From: Juglans regia
Lineage: Eukaryota; Streptophyta; Magnoliopsida; Fagales; Juglandaceae
Assembly (NCBI RefSeq): GCF_001411555.2
Contig: NC_049904.1
Span: 22,023,370 to 22,087,369, forward strand
DNA length: 64,000 nt
Direction: 5' to 3'
The position numbers were made by a program, and so were the translations under genes. Of this stretch, positions 11,129-23,320 are shown in pieces (positions within the stretch are counted from its first letter, which is position 1; the number at the start of each line of letters is the position of its first letter). The notes beneath the pieces are model-generated. The model was given only the letters and a program-made list of their open reading frames with translations. It did not search any database and was not told the DNA's origin.

Positions 11129-11805
11129 ATATTTTTATTATAAAGTAGATCTAAACGTATCACATTAAATTACGTTAGTTTGTGAGTTTACTTTTATAAA
11201 ATATTTTTACACTTATTTTTACCTGCAGCACTTATTTCTTGTTTTTTTTTTTTTTCTAGTTATTAACATTGGATGATTTTACACTTTTGACTTTTTATTT
11301 TTTATTTTTGAAAATCAATGATGACGGAATATTGCTAAATGGCAGCTTGGGCTCTTACCAACTAAAATGGTAATTGTAAAAACGCGAGAATCATCAAGAG
11401 TTCAAAATCTACATCATCTTGTAATTTTTTTATGATTATTTTTATTTGAACTTGTGGTATTCATTATTATAAGTAAAAGAAATTGATGATCTCTGACGTA
11501 AATGGAAGGAACTGATGATCTATTGGTGGATAATCAATTTTGGTGGATGTATTTAATTAATATAACAGATGGAAGTGATGCAGTTAAAACCTGTGAGCAT
11601 GCGTTATAATATTTGTAGGATCTATAGCTTTGGCAAGTTGCAAAAATGGCATCAAAATCATGCTTGATGATGTAATTAAGTTTGACATATAATGTGGGCT
11701 AGAAAGCATCTGCATCTCTTTGAAGATCAGAAGAGAATCCTTAAGATGCTACTTACATTAATCTTTCTTCCTTTTTTCCTAATCTGGTTAGAATCGTTTC
11801 ACTAA
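11129..11805. other. Intergenic, no feature recognised
   Basis: AT-rich sequence with homopolymer runs. No open frame of useful length and no recognisable repeat. Confidence 0.4.
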
Positions 11806-11810
11806 AGTCC

Positions 11811-11985
11811 ACTTATTCATATATATATAACAACAAGAGAGAGATTAAAAAAAAAAAAACTCAGTGAATAAATGGACATTGTGAGCGCATCCAAAGCTCA
11901 AGTACAAGCTCTCCTTCAAGCAAAGAATTACAAGCACATAACACAACACCCTCGAACTTGGAAGCTCTGTAATTGAAGTTATCTC
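11811..11985 (+). pseudogene. Short ORF with upstream TATA, possible first-exon fragment of unknown gene
   Basis: A TATATATATAA stretch at about 11,819 is followed 45-50 bases later by ATG at 11,872, opening a frame that reads MDIVSASKAQVQALLQAKNY and stops within 40 codons. A one-base shift would continue as NLEALVIEVISSTTAPPKCP. I do not recognise the protein. It could be the start of a decayed gene or a chance frame. Confidence 0.25.
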
Positions 11986-12059
11986 TAGTACTACTGCTCC
12001 TCCAAAGTGTCCACCATTGGGCAGAGGAATTAGGAGCTCCTCCCTTTCACCCCCCCTCG

Positions 12060-12500
12060 TGTTGGTAAAGTTGTAAATGAACTAGTTTGTACAATTGTTC
12101 GCTCGATATTCGCTCGATTAAACCCAAACCGAGTTTGACTTATGAAAAAAAAGCAGTTCTACTTGACTCAACTATTCGATTAAGGTTGGCTCAACTCGAG
12201 TAAAACCCTTTGAGACTTGCTCATTTATACCCTACTCTACTCATTAGATCAACTCATCCCAACCTTCTTTTCTCCCTTTTTTTTTCATTTCTTCCTTTTA
12301 TGTTAATGTCCAAAATAAGTTTATCTTTTTATTAAATCATGTAAAAAATAAATATAAATCTCAAGACTAATAAAAACATAATAAGAATTAATACTACAAA
12401 ATTATAATAATGCTTTATTTAAAATAATAAAATTATGCACAATTAAGTTATTATCAAATATCGAAAGAGAAACTCTAGTTTTTCACCATTTTCCTAAATT
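12060..12500. other. Intergenic, low-complexity, nothing firm
   Basis: Contains GCTCGATATTCGCTCGATTAA and nearby CTCGAGT-rich text reminiscent of dispersed repeats, then AT-rich DNA up to the Copia A LTR. No gene is seen. Confidence 0.35.
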
Positions 12501-13131
12501 ATGTAGGAAATATTTTCAAAATAGTATATATTACATTTACTATTTATAATATTTTGGGGATTTATTTGGAAGTTATGAATAATTTTGGAAATGAAGAATT
12601 TGTAGAAAGTTTATAAGCTATGAATTAGGCTTATAACATTTTAGGTCTAAAGAAATACCATTAGTTGATAACTGGCTTAGTAGTATTGAGGCTCCAAGGT
12701 TCACCCAAGGGATTGGATTCGAGCCATGCCTCCTTCAAATGATGGATTTTTGTTGATTTACGAAGAGCCTGCCTGCAGCCCGCGCACACAAAGGCTTATC
12801 TCTAGGCAGATAAAATGCCAAAAGTCGCAACAGTCAAGTTTGGAACATGTGTGAGATGGATGACAAGGAAGCAATGTGACCGTTGGACTAGGTCCAACCT
12901 TTATGTCACTTGGTGACAGGCACAATAAATATATATGTTCGGATCAAATTTCAGAAAAACGAAAAGTTACAACTTTTCATTCACATCATTTGGCCCTATA
13001 TAAATAGACTCATTGACCTATAAATTTTAGTAAGAAAAAGAGATTACAGAATGGAATGTTATAGATTGATATACTTCAAAGTGTATAGACTGAACACGTG
13101 GATGAATTTCATTGGTTTACAATAGAGTTAG

Positions 13132-14256
13132 TTAAATGTTAGTTACATGTGACTCTGTATTGTTATAGATTGATATACTTTGAGTGGAATGAGCAACAGA
13201 TTTAGAAATAACATTGACTGCTTGATGATTGGTATTATCATCAGGTTGTGAGTGAATTAAAGATAACAACTTTTGATAATCTTCTTGAGAGAAAGGCAAT
13301 TGATTAAAGTTCTCAAAGGGATTACTCAAAGTTTGACCCGAAACTTGATTAGCAAATGCTTGAAACTTTCCTTTTTGTCGACTATTTGTGAAATTTTGCT
13401 TGAATCCGGGAGGATAGCCATGAATATTGTAACATTTGTCCATTGTATGATTATTCATACCACAATGAGTGCAATACAGTTTTTCTCTTCTTGTCTGCTA
13501 TTTTCCAGAATTAAACTTTCTCATTTCTGTGTTTGAATCTTGCACTTTGCTCATGAAAGCAACAGTATCCATAGTACCATTCTTGCTAATTTCTCTTTGC
13601 TTTTCTTCTTGAACTACCAAAGAAAAAACTTTGTTTATTTTTGGTAAAGGATCTAACATTAGAATTTGCCCTCTAATATGAGAAAAACTGTCATTTAAAC
13701 CCATAAGAAACTGCATCACGTGTTGTCGATTTTGATATCCCAGAAAGATCTTTATTGCACCACAATTGCACTTTTGTAAGGCTCCACATGAACATGTAGG
13801 AACTTGATTGTAATCCAACAATTCATCCCATAAAGATTTAAATCTTGTATAATAATCTCATACAGATAAATCTGCTTGCATTAAGACTGACAAATCTTTT
13901 TGCAATTGATATATTCTTGGACCATTACCTTGAGTAAAAAGATTCTTTAAATCCAACCACATATCCCTTGCTGATTTCGCACATATTATGCTGCAACCAA
14001 TCTCCTTTGAGACAGAATTGATTAACCAAGAAGACATCATATTGTTGCATCTTTCCCATAATTCGTATGTATAATCTGTGAAAATTGGTTGACCAATTGA
14101 TCCATCCACAAATCCAATCTTGTTCTTTGCTTTAAACGTCATGACCATGGACCTGCTCCATGTATGATAATTGTCCCCAATGAGGATGTTTGACACCAGA
14201 ATTGTTCCCGATGAATCACCATTCGGTAGATGATAACAAGTTGGAATATCATCCAT
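13132..14256 (-). pseudogene. Copia B gag polyprotein fragment, broken by stops
   Basis: Reading down from 14,256, the product begins MDDIPTCYHLPNGDSSGTI, then LIGDNYHTWSRSMVMTFKAK, WLINSVSKEIGCSI and QLQKDLSVLMQADLSV, the N-terminal gag domain of plant Copia elements (UBN2/Retrotran_gag_3 type). A stop near 13,858 is followed by an in-frame block LLDYNQVPTCSCGALQKCNC and HVMQFLMGLNDSFSHIRGQI. After a further stop near 13,498 comes a zinc knuckle CTHCGMNNHTMDKC that binds RNA. The frame then runs into LTR-like sequence (STQSISIYNN), so protease, integrase and RT are absent. It is non-functional. Confidence 0.85.
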
Positions 14257-14289
14257 TCTTGAATTAGAAACAGAAGCGTAATTATTTTT

Positions 14290-14301
14290 CTTCTGATACC
14301 A
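14290..14301 (-). promoter_or_regulatory. Primer-binding site of Copia B
   Basis: On the minus strand the LTR end TCTGTTACA is followed by TGGTATCAGAAG, matching the methionine initiator tRNA-type primer site TGGTATCAGA of plant LTR elements. It fixes the inner border of the B 5' LTR at 14,302. Confidence 0.75.
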
Positions 14302-15293
14302 TGTAACAGAATATTAAGAGAAAGTAGACTAATGATGGGAACCAAGATCCTAGTCTTAAAGATCATTTGCAACTTCCATATGGGCCAAGAAGATCAAGGA
14401 GACAATGCAAGAATTGATGCAATCCACTTGGGACGAGTTTAGCAAGAGCCCAACATTCAAGATGGGGCTTGAAGGATGAAAATCCAGCTTTGATTCATTT
14501 GATCAACTATGGAAAAGGGCAACGACAAGACTTAAAGGCTTTGGGCTCTTGAAGGGTTTCAACTTATTTAATTCATTTAAATAACTTATTTTATTAGTTT
14601 AGAATAATTGAGTCTATTATAGGAAGCACTTAAGGGGGCCTACGCAAGGGCATGTTGGGAAAGTTATTATTTTATTGAACTAGGGTTAGGGTTACTGTAG
14701 CCGAGTTACTGTAGCCGCGGCACTGTTCATCCAGGGGCAGTTTTGGAAGATGGGGGTTTATTTTGGCTAGGGTTTCATTAGGTTTTGCTTTAAATACTCT
14801 ATGTAGCCTCATTTTAATCAGTTTATGAAATTTGATGAATTTGTTCATTGTGAGTTGAGTTTATCTCCTCTTGTTCTTAATTGAACTTTTGAACTTATCA
14901 AAGGTAAATCACAACCTTTGTGACGTTCCTCCTTTATAATCTGGGTTCTTGAGACGTGTTCTTCAACGGGTCTAGATTTTAATATAATCTAGGTTCTTGA
15001 AACGAGTTCTCATCGGGTCTAGGTTCTTCATCCATTGACTTGATTTTGATTTTCTTGGGATGTTTTCAAATTGACTGTGGGTTCAAGGGATTCTATTCCC
15101 GCGAGTTCATATCACTAAGAGAATGAAAATAGCTTGAAGAATTGATGTTGATTTCTTTATATCGAATTACAAGTAAATGATTTGTATTTATACAAAGTCA
15201 CATGTAACTAACATTTAACTAACTCTATCGTAAACTAATGAAATTCATCCACGTGTTTATTCTATACACTTTGAAGTATATCAATCTATAACA
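14302..15293 (-). repeat. 5' LTR of Copia B, split by a solo LTR
   Basis: It starts TGTTATAG at 15,293 and ends TTCTGTTACA at 14,302. Removing the nested insertion leaves about 205 bp. A TATAAATAC box lies near 15,186-15,194 on the minus strand. Confidence 0.7.
14333..15114 (+). mobile_element. Solo LTR nested in the Copia B LTR
   Basis: A 782-bp sequence starts TGATGGGAACC and ends GAGTTCATATCA. It is flanked by CTAA on both sides (14,329-14,332 and 15,115-15,118), or ACTAA if the shared A is counted. It contains GTTACTGTAGCC repeated twice and a plausible TAAATACTC promoter near 14,791. There is no internal region, as expected after LTR-LTR recombination of a retrotransposon. Orientation is not certain. 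Confidence 0.65.
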
Positions 15294-15663
15294 TGGAAAG
15301 AAGGCAATTTTCGAAATTCTCTCTCTCTCAAAAGTTTTCATTTCTTCAAAATTTGTTATTAGGATCTATTCATTCTGCATAGAACAGATTTCTAATCTCT
15401 TGGTTGAATAGCAAAATCTGAGGATATTCGGGGTCTAATTTCGTGTGTGCATAACGCAGTTAGACAAATTGACTTGTTCTGAGCTTCATTGTATCTTAGA
15501 GGCAAATTCGCTTGTAACCTGTGTACATACTGTTATTGGTGGGGGCGAATATTGTCTTAAGGAAAGCGACATTCGTAACGCGCCTTGAAGCAAACTTTTC
15601 TCTCACTATTTTCTATTTTGCAGCCCCTTTGCACCAACAATCTTAAGACAATATTGGATTACT

Positions 15664-16926
15664 AGTGGCATATAGTTTGAGAGAGTTTGCTTCGAATTTT
15701 GTAAAACTTGAACGTTTTGATGAAGCCAAATTTCGATGCTGGCAAAAGAAATGCATTTCCTCTTGGCCAATCTCAAAGTTGTGTATGTTCTAACCACTCA
15801 TACGCCGTCTATAAATGAAGACAAGACAATCGCTCAAAGTCAGGCAATGATCGAATGGGAACAAGACGACATCTACAAGGGACATATTTGTAATGCAATG
15901 TCTGACACATTGTTTGATGCGTACCAAAACAAAGCAACTGCCAAAGATCTGTGGGGTGCACTTGAGGCTAAGTATCTCTTAGAAGATGCTACAAGTAAGA
16001 AATTTCTGGCTACCAAATTTTTCAGTTATAGAATGGTAGATTCTAGGCTTGTTGTTGAACAATTCAATGAGATTATGCATATTCTTAATCAATTCTCTCA
16101 ACATGAGATGAAAATGGATGAATCCATATCGGTTTCATCCATTATTGATAAACTTCCTCAATCATGAAAAACTATAAAAGAAGTTTGAAACATAGAAGAG
16201 ATGAAATGTCTCTAGAAGAATTAGGCCAACATCTTCGTATAAAAGAAGAGATTAGGCTTAGAGGCATTAATGAAGAGTGTAACTCTTTGACTTCCAACAT
16301 GCACTTGATAGAGGAATGAAAGACCCACAAATCCGGACAACCCAATGAATCTGAATATGAAAACCGGAAGAGAAATAATATTTTGGAAGAAAACAAAGTC
16401 ATTTCCAAAATGAGAATCAAAAGAATCTGAGAGTAAGTTGCTTCCATTGTGGCAAACAAGGACATTACAAAAGAGACTGTCAATTTCTTAAAAAAAAAAA
16501 ATGGGACTCTGGTTCTACAGAGGATTATGAGGCCATGATCTCTGAGATTAACACTCTTGAAGGAGATAACTCTTGGTGGATTGACACAGGAGCAACAAGG
16601 CATGTCTGTAAAGATAGGAGTCTATTCAAGAGGTACGAGCCAATGGAAGATGGCCATGTTCTGTACATGGGGAACTCATCCACTGCTGTAGTTAAAGGCA
16701 AAGGGACCATAAAAATGGAGTTTACCTACTAAAAAGTTCTTACTCTCAAGGACGTGTATCATGTACCAGAAGTTAGAAAAAATCTTGTATTTGGTAGTCT
16801 TCTGAATAAGTTTGGGTTTAAATTAGTTTTTAGGTCAGATAAATTTGTACTGACCAAAAACGGTAATTTCGTGGGGAAGGGATATCTAAGTGAAGGCATG
16901 TTCAAACTCAATATTATTAATTAAAT
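15664..16926 (+). pseudogene. Copia A gag-protease fragment
   Basis: The translation gives MHFLLANLKVVYVLTTHTPS, AMIEWEQDDIYKGHICNAMS and KDLWGALEAKYLLEDATSKK (Copia gag), a zinc knuckle CFHCGKQGHYKRDC near 16,440-16,485, then WWIDTGATRHVCKDRSLF with the aspartic protease motif DTGA at about 16,580. [20 protein letters not shown] continues the usual GAG-pre-integrase lead-in. A one-base frameshift lies near 15,735, and stops follow at 16,165 and 16,730. The reading then ends near 16,926 and no integrase follows, so an internal deletion joins this part directly to the end of RT. Confidence 0.85.
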
Positions 16927-17212
16927 TAATATTTTACTTAATTTATATTATTTGTGGCATTGTTGTTTAGAACACGTTATGAATATGCATGTAAACAAAT
17001 AAAAAATGTGACTTCCATATATGATTTTTCTATATATTGTTATATTTATATAATGCATTCAAAGAATCAAGTTATTTGGATAGTTGTACAAAACATTTTA
17101 TGGTATTTGAGAAATATAATGGATTATGATATTGAGTATAACGGATTTCCTTCGGTTATAGAAGGAATATAGATGCTAGTTGAGAACTGAGCATGATGAT
17201 CACAAATCAACC

Positions 17213-19002
17213 TGTGGCGCCACTGACCCCCATGTACAGGAACACGGAAATTGAGACACCCGGATGATGACAACACAGTCACGCATCCCAACGATAGTAT
17301 CAAGTGTGTGTACATGCAACAATCTACAATAAAAACGCAGCGGATAATTAAGTCAACTAAGTACCAGAATTTAAACACAATTTAAATATCAGTAAAAGAG
17401 GTTTAAAAAGTTATACAGTCATCCAAAATAAATATATTACAAGTTCCAAATACAGATACGAGTGATCCCAAATCACTCCTCAGGTGGAGCCGAATCCACA
17501 GGCTCACCCTCAGTCTCATCTGCATCAAAATTTGCGTTACCATGAAACGGTACCGCGGGTAAGTATAAACCAAACAACCCTCAGGAACAAAAATGCATTA
17601 ATGCAACCAACAACAATGCATGCATATGATGAAATATGCATTATTCTCAAAACATCATTTTCCTCGAAAATGAATATTTTCATACACACGCCAAAATCCC
17701 GTTTGACCCAAAAATATCCTTAAAATATTTTTCCAAAAAACTATTCACATAAAATCCATATCCAACACACGCTATTTTCCCAGAAAACAGTCAATTATTC
17801 CATTTTACCGTATGCACCATGATCTCCCCTAGGGATCATCCGCACATCCTGACTTCGTAGCGATGCCCAGTTCTGCGCCCAGCGCGTCCATGGCCAAGCA
17901 TCCTCTACACAACGAGTGATGCCCAGTTCCACGCCCAGCGCGTACATGGCCAAGCATCATCTAGTCCCGGCCAGCAGAAGGACTACGGAGTCAGCACGAG
18001 ACCATCTCGTCCGATCCCATTGTCGCCCAGCGACAATCCAGAGGACGTCACTCAGTATATTCCGCTCCCGAGTGACCAAAGGACCTCCACCGAGATAATG
18101 CCCCATCTCGGCTTGGGGTCGTGATACACACGCACCCAAAACCATTTCTCACATGAAAACACAGTTTTCAATAAAGACATGAACATGAACGCAATTACAT
18201 GAAAACCCAGTTTTCTTTACAAACATGATCATGCGTGCAAATATGCAATGTACATGAACAATACAATTCCCAACCAACAATTCAACACAGCCCAAATACA
18301 CAACCAAACTTCCTCCACTAATTCATCCGACCCCATACTCTTCAGACTCAGTCCAGCAAAACCAATCAAATCACAGTATAATGAATTAGTGCAAAAATAC
18401 ATTTAAATCACAAAAGTTCTTTGGAAAATACTTACAGTGCTATTTTATAATTTCCGAAGGATCACGGAGTTGCAAGAAGTGGCAACACAGTAACAAAACA
18501 GTGCCAAATGCACTGTGGCCTTGGGTCTCAAAAATCCACTTTTGAACGGGTACAAACGAAGACCCAAGATTGATAGGGAAGGGCTTAGGGATGTCGGTGA
18601 AGCTAGTGGTGGTGGTGGTTGGCCGTGGGTGGCAGCGTAGAGGGTGGTTGAAGTGCAAAAATACCCAAAACGGAAATAGAGTTAGATGTACTTCACCGGT
18701 GGCGGATCGAAACTGGGGTTGGATGCATTGGGTTGTTAAGAGGTCGATGATGAAGTGGTGAAGAAATGGTGGCCGAAGGTGGCGTGACGGCGGCACGCGA
18801 GCACAAGAGGTGTCACGGCTTGGTGTTGCACGTGGGGGCTAACGGCAGTGCCATAGGAGTTGAGATTGGAGGGTGGTGGTCGCCGGCCGGTGGGAGAGTG
18901 AATGGGCTGGGCGGTCACGGTCACGGTCACGGTGGCTTGTGGCGGTGGCTGGGTGGAGGAGAAGAAACGCACGGGAGAGAGAGGAAGGCGACGTCGCGCA
19001 GC

Positions 19003-19082
<80 letters not shown>

Positions 19083-19450
19083 AAAAAAGAAAGAAGAAAA
19101 GAAAAAGGAAAGAAGAAAAAGTGAGAGAAAGAAATGAGGTTCAATCCTCACATCTTCGGTCACAAAAATGATCCAACGGAAACGATTTCAAAACAACAAG
19201 TAAAATAAAATAATTCAAACGTAGTGATTAAAATGAAAATAAATAATTAAATCCAACAATAAGTTAATTTAATATGAAAAGAAATTTAAATGTATAACAA
19301 TAATTAATATTAAGAAAGCACTTCAAAAATTAATTTTCACAAAATTAAAATCATAAAAATAAACCAACTAAAAATCCAACAATTTTAAAACAATGGAATA
19401 AATAAAAAATAATCATTCAGTAAAAATACACTAAAATATGGGGTGTCACA
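17213..19450 (-). repeat. 3' LTR of Gypsy C (2238 bp)
   Basis: Aligned by eye along its whole length with 23,321-25,529; differences are scattered substitutions and small indels. It contains a conserved ACCATGATCTCCCCTAGGG block near 17,817 and a (GA)n tract at 19,004-19,079. Confidence 0.9.
19004..19079. repeat. (GA)n microsatellite inside LTR
   Basis: About 38 uninterrupted GA units. The same tract lies at the same place in the other LTR. Open frames across it (Arg-Glu or Ser-Leu runs) are artefacts. Confidence 0.95.
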
Positions 19451-19464
19451 TCCTCCCCCTCTTA
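19451..19464 (-). promoter_or_regulatory. Polypurine tract of Gypsy C
   Basis: Minus strand reads AAGAGGGGGAGGA directly before the 3' LTR start TGTGACACC, after the frequent Gypsy tail phrase TTCGAGGACGAAAT. It is the plus-strand primer site. Confidence 0.8.
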
Positions 19465-19570
19465 AATAAAATTTCGTCCTCGAAATTGGCAAGGTCAAAT
19501 ATTAAACTAGGATAGGAATAAGATTTCACTAAGAAGACATAAGGAACATACCGCAAAGAGTCAATTAAAC

Positions 19571-20837
19571 AAATACGGATATTGCTCCCTCATGTCGGCT
19601 TCTCTCTCCCAAGAGAAATCTTGAGCCAATGGATCACTCCATGCTACTTTTACCAAAGGTATATTGTCTTGGACTTTAACCTTTGCTCTTTCCAATCCAC
19701 AATCTGCGTCGGAATAACTTCATAAGTAAGTTAGGTTGAAGTTGAATGTGTCCAAGGTCAACAAAACGTGACGTTTGTTGTCCAAAACTCTTCTTCAACG
19801 ACGACACATAGAACACATCATGAACTTTCCCAAAATAGTCTGGCAATGCAACTCTATAAGCAACAAGCCCAACTTTCTCTATAATTTGAAAAGGGCCAAC
19901 ATACCTCGGACTAAGTTTTCCCTTCTTACCAAAGCGCTTAACGCCTTTCATAGGAGACTTTTGAGATAAACCCAATCACCTACTTCAAAGGATAAGTCTC
20001 TTCTTGTATCTGCATAACTCTTCTGGCAACTTTGTGCTTCCGCCATTTTAGTTCTTATAAACCGAACTTGATCTTTCATTTCTCGAATTATCTCAGGCCC
20101 AATTACTTTACTCTCACCAACTTCATCCCAACACAAGGGTCATCTACACTTCCTTCCATACACAGTTTCATACGGGGCCATCTGGATGGAGGAATAAAAG
20201 CTATTATTATAAGCAACTCAATTAGCGGTAGATGATTCTCCCAACTCCCCTAAAATTTCATGACACAAGACCGCAACATATCCACAAGAGTCTAAATAGT
20301 GCGCTCTGATTGACCGTCAATTTGAGGGTGGTATGCAGCACTAAACTTCAACTTAGTGCCTAAAGCTGCCTGCAAACTTTTCTAAAAATGGGACATGAAC
20401 CGCGGGTCCCGATCCGACACGATACTCTTGGGTACTCCGTGCAAACGCACTATCTCTTTGACATACAACTGAGTCAGCTTTCCCAAAGAGTCGGTATTAT
20501 TGATAGGCAAGAAATGGGCACTCTTGGTCAACCGATCAACAATCACCCAAGTTGAGTTCTTTCCATAAGGGGTCCTCAGCAAACCCACTACAAAATTCAA
20601 GGAAATGTCATCCCACTTCCACTCAGGAATAGGGAGAGGTTGCAGTCTATTAGCAGGTCTTTGATGCTCAGCCTTAACTTGACGGCACGTGGCACATTTC
20701 TCAATAAACATGGCGATATCCAACATACTCATATTAGTCCCCCAGCAGCACATCACGACCAATATTCCTAGGGTGACTATGCTATCCAAAATCTCATTTT
20801 CCACAAGAACCTTAATACAACATCCAGTAAATTCCAA
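19571..20837 (-). pseudogene. Gypsy C integrase, frameshifted
   Basis: From 20,837 down: [20 protein letters not shown] (end of the zinc-binding domain), [20 protein letters not shown] with the first catalytic Asp, [34 protein letters not shown] with the second Asp, then AAYHPQIDGQSERTI carrying the glutamate of the D,D35E core. The C-terminal domain follows in shifted frames: [40 protein letters not shown] and [12 protein letters not shown]. The tail SWEREADMREQYPYLFN ends near 19,570. Stops near 20,382 and 20,230 and several frame changes make it inactive. No chromodomain was seen. Confidence 0.88.
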
Positions 20838-23302
20838 TGATCAATAGCCCTTACAATAATATGCCAACCTCAATCGACTCCTATGCTACAACTTCTAAGC
20901 CTCCATTGAATTCTACCTTTGGTAACCTAATAGCCACTTCCAAAGTTAACCATCAATAACAAATTTTGCACAACCGGATGATTAATCTCCAATTACAAAT
21001 ATCTTCTCAAAATTTCAAGTCATCACTAATTCCTCAAAATCAGCACAAAATCTAAACTCCCAACTACAACCAAAAATATCACGCTTCTGCTGCGCACTCT
21101 GATTATTCGCCACAGACATAAAATTTATATCCTCATAAAACTAACAGCATCGAGTACAAGGTGTCTCCTTACCTGCTAACCAAAACTCTTACCACATTTT
21201 GGTAGAAAACACTCTCCCCCAAAACCATGAATTATCATTCATATTCCTCAATTAACTCCCGCTGCCATGATCAAAATCAATATTCCACAAAATACATCCA
21301 TTATCATTGACAGAGAATCAGTATCAATCAACTTCCGCATCCCAAATTGAAAATAAGTAACCTCAACTCAAAATACAACTGTCTCATCTAAGATAAGAAA
21401 CATACCCTAAAAGGCTTGATTCCAACCTGGCGAACCAACAAGAGCCCCTATAAACTTCTACCTGACAATCTAAACCCAAAAGCTCATCACCTGCATTCTG
21501 AACAACATCTAATCTAGTAGTGACTAAACTCACTACGAACCACCATTGACTTCACCAAAACATTATCAAAACCTTCTTGGTAACTCGCCCACCTATTTCT
21601 ACTCCTATAAGCTAGTATTAACACGACTAGTTCCTTTAATAGCACATCACTATTAAACCTCAAGGCAAGCCATACTGCTCAAATCTTCAATCCACCAAAA
21701 GCCATTGCAAAGCACCCATGGATCCTAATGTTTTATTAACTCACATACTTGATCATATTATCCACTGCTGATGCCTAAACTTCAACTTCGAAGATCTTAT
21801 CATACACCATACATGACGACCCATCAACCTCTCTTCAAGTTAAATAACAATGTCCTTAATTCTCTCAACCGGGTGCTCGGTCTCCAAAGGAAAGTATAGC
21901 CTCACAATTTAAATTCTTAGGTGACCTCAAGTCACAATTAATTCCTGAAGATAATCACAATAATTATTGCCAACCATGATTCCATTAAGTAACCCACTTC
22001 GACTATACACTTCGATCAACTCACCAAAAACTCCAAGCCAAGGTCTCTTGAATTAATACTATTGTATTTACTCCTCTTCAACACCTACCCAAGCCACTTC
22101 TTCCAAGCCAAAAAATGAGACTAGGATTTGCACTCTCCAAAATCCATAAACACTCACCACTACTACGCATCGACCTCATGCACCCTTAGCCAAAACAAAA
22201 TATGCTCCAAATGTGCAAGTGGTCCATCACTACCATTTCTATCATCTAGAACTATATCCTCGAAATCAACAAGAATTATTTCCTAAATCCGTACCGTCTA
22301 TTATCCTTAAAATTGATATGGATTAAATCTTTAACCTGTCACTGTAACCTCGAGCTAAAAACAATTATTTTCCAAACTAGAAATTCTCTCTTGAAAAATT
22401 CTCATATCAGTAACTCAACTCTCATCAATCCTATTTTAATTCAGCCCTGCAACTCTGCAATTTTAAAACCTTAAACCAGATAAAAATCATTTCCCGAAAT
22501 CTTGAAGATCAATGACCTTAAATCTAAAACATTCACCTTATAAAACTTGTAAATTCTAAAACCCCAAATGTTATCAAATTGCTTATCAAGGTCGGCAAGA
22601 TCGAAAACTTCTAATCTAAGTAATTCCTTAATTGCTTGTTGAACCTACCACCTTAAATCCCATAAACTTATTTCCTAAAAACTATGGGGCCTCAAACCTT
22701 AGATGAACTTCTCATAAATCCAACATTGAAGTTCGTTGAACTTACAACCTCTTACCCCATAGACTCATTACATAGATTCTACGGAACCTAAGACCTCAAT
22801 TATCCTAAGCAATTTAAAACTATTCCCCTCCTTAATAGCAACTTGAGTTCCTACTCCAAAGAGTTCACCCAGACCATGTCGTTCCTTTCCATCCTCGATA
22901 TTAAAACAAACCAATCACAAAGAGTTCAGGCCTACTACACTAAATGTTCAAGCCTAACAATGGCATTCACAGTCGTACCATCTTCCTGCCATAGCACAAC
23001 TCGTAACCCACCTTTCAACTCCGAACCAAACAAAACAAAACAAAATAAAATAAAATTCCATAAATACAATAACATACGACAAAATGAATAAAACCAATGA
23101 AGTAGTTCACAATAAAATAATTAAAACAAATAAAATAACCTACCATAAAATAAAGCAATAAAATAAATAAACAAACAAGTAGTATACAATAAACTAAATA
23201 AAACCAATAAAAACCACATACTTTAAATTAAATAATTTCAATTTACAACTTTTAAAATTTATGGTACCTCACCTAAGAGACATGTGGTTTTACCCAGAGC
23301 TG
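20838..23302 (-). other. Gypsy C internal region without recognisable coding
   Basis: This 2.5-kb stretch occupies the place where gag, protease, RT and RNase H should lie. No frame of useful length and no family motif could be read on either strand. The + strand is rich in C and A, with recurring CTTAAAT, CCCATA and CTCATAAA phrases. It may be replaced or very decayed sequence. Confidence 0.5.
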
Positions 23303-23320
23303 AACTGCTTTAATACCACA
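23303..23320 (-). promoter_or_regulatory. Primer-binding site of Gypsy C
   Basis: Minus strand after the 5' LTR reads TGTGGTATTAAAGCAG, a slightly altered form of TGGTATCAGAGC that pairs with the initiator methionine tRNA. Confidence 0.65.

Larger units (their letters stand above)
13057..15293 (-). mobile_element. Copia element B, gag only, with inverted LTR termini
   Basis: Both ends begin TGTTATAGATTGATATAC reading inward, and 103 bases (13,057-13,159 and 15,293-15,191) are inverted copies with about five mismatches. The flanks TGGAA at 13,052-13,056 and 15,294-15,298 are a perfect 5-bp target-site duplication inside the LTR of A; the uninterrupted site is seen in A's other LTR near 27,032. 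The right end is a normal 5' LTR (minus strand) followed by a primer-binding site and gag. The left end is an inverted piece of LTR start instead of a 3' LTR. Confidence 0.85.
12502..15639 (+). repeat. 5' LTR of Copia A, interrupted by Copia B
   Basis: Matches the 3' LTR at 26,499-27,380 on both sides of the insertion at 13,057-15,293. Without the insertion and its duplication it is about 896 bp, against 882 bp for the 3' copy. A TATAAATAGACTC box near 12,999 (and near 26,983 in the 3' copy) is a plausible promoter. Confidence 0.85.

Noticed and set aside
18766..19171. Several overlapping open frames with long Arg-Glu or Ser-Leu runs
   Set aside because: They are read-through of the (GA)n microsatellite in the Gypsy LTR, present in most frames on both strands.
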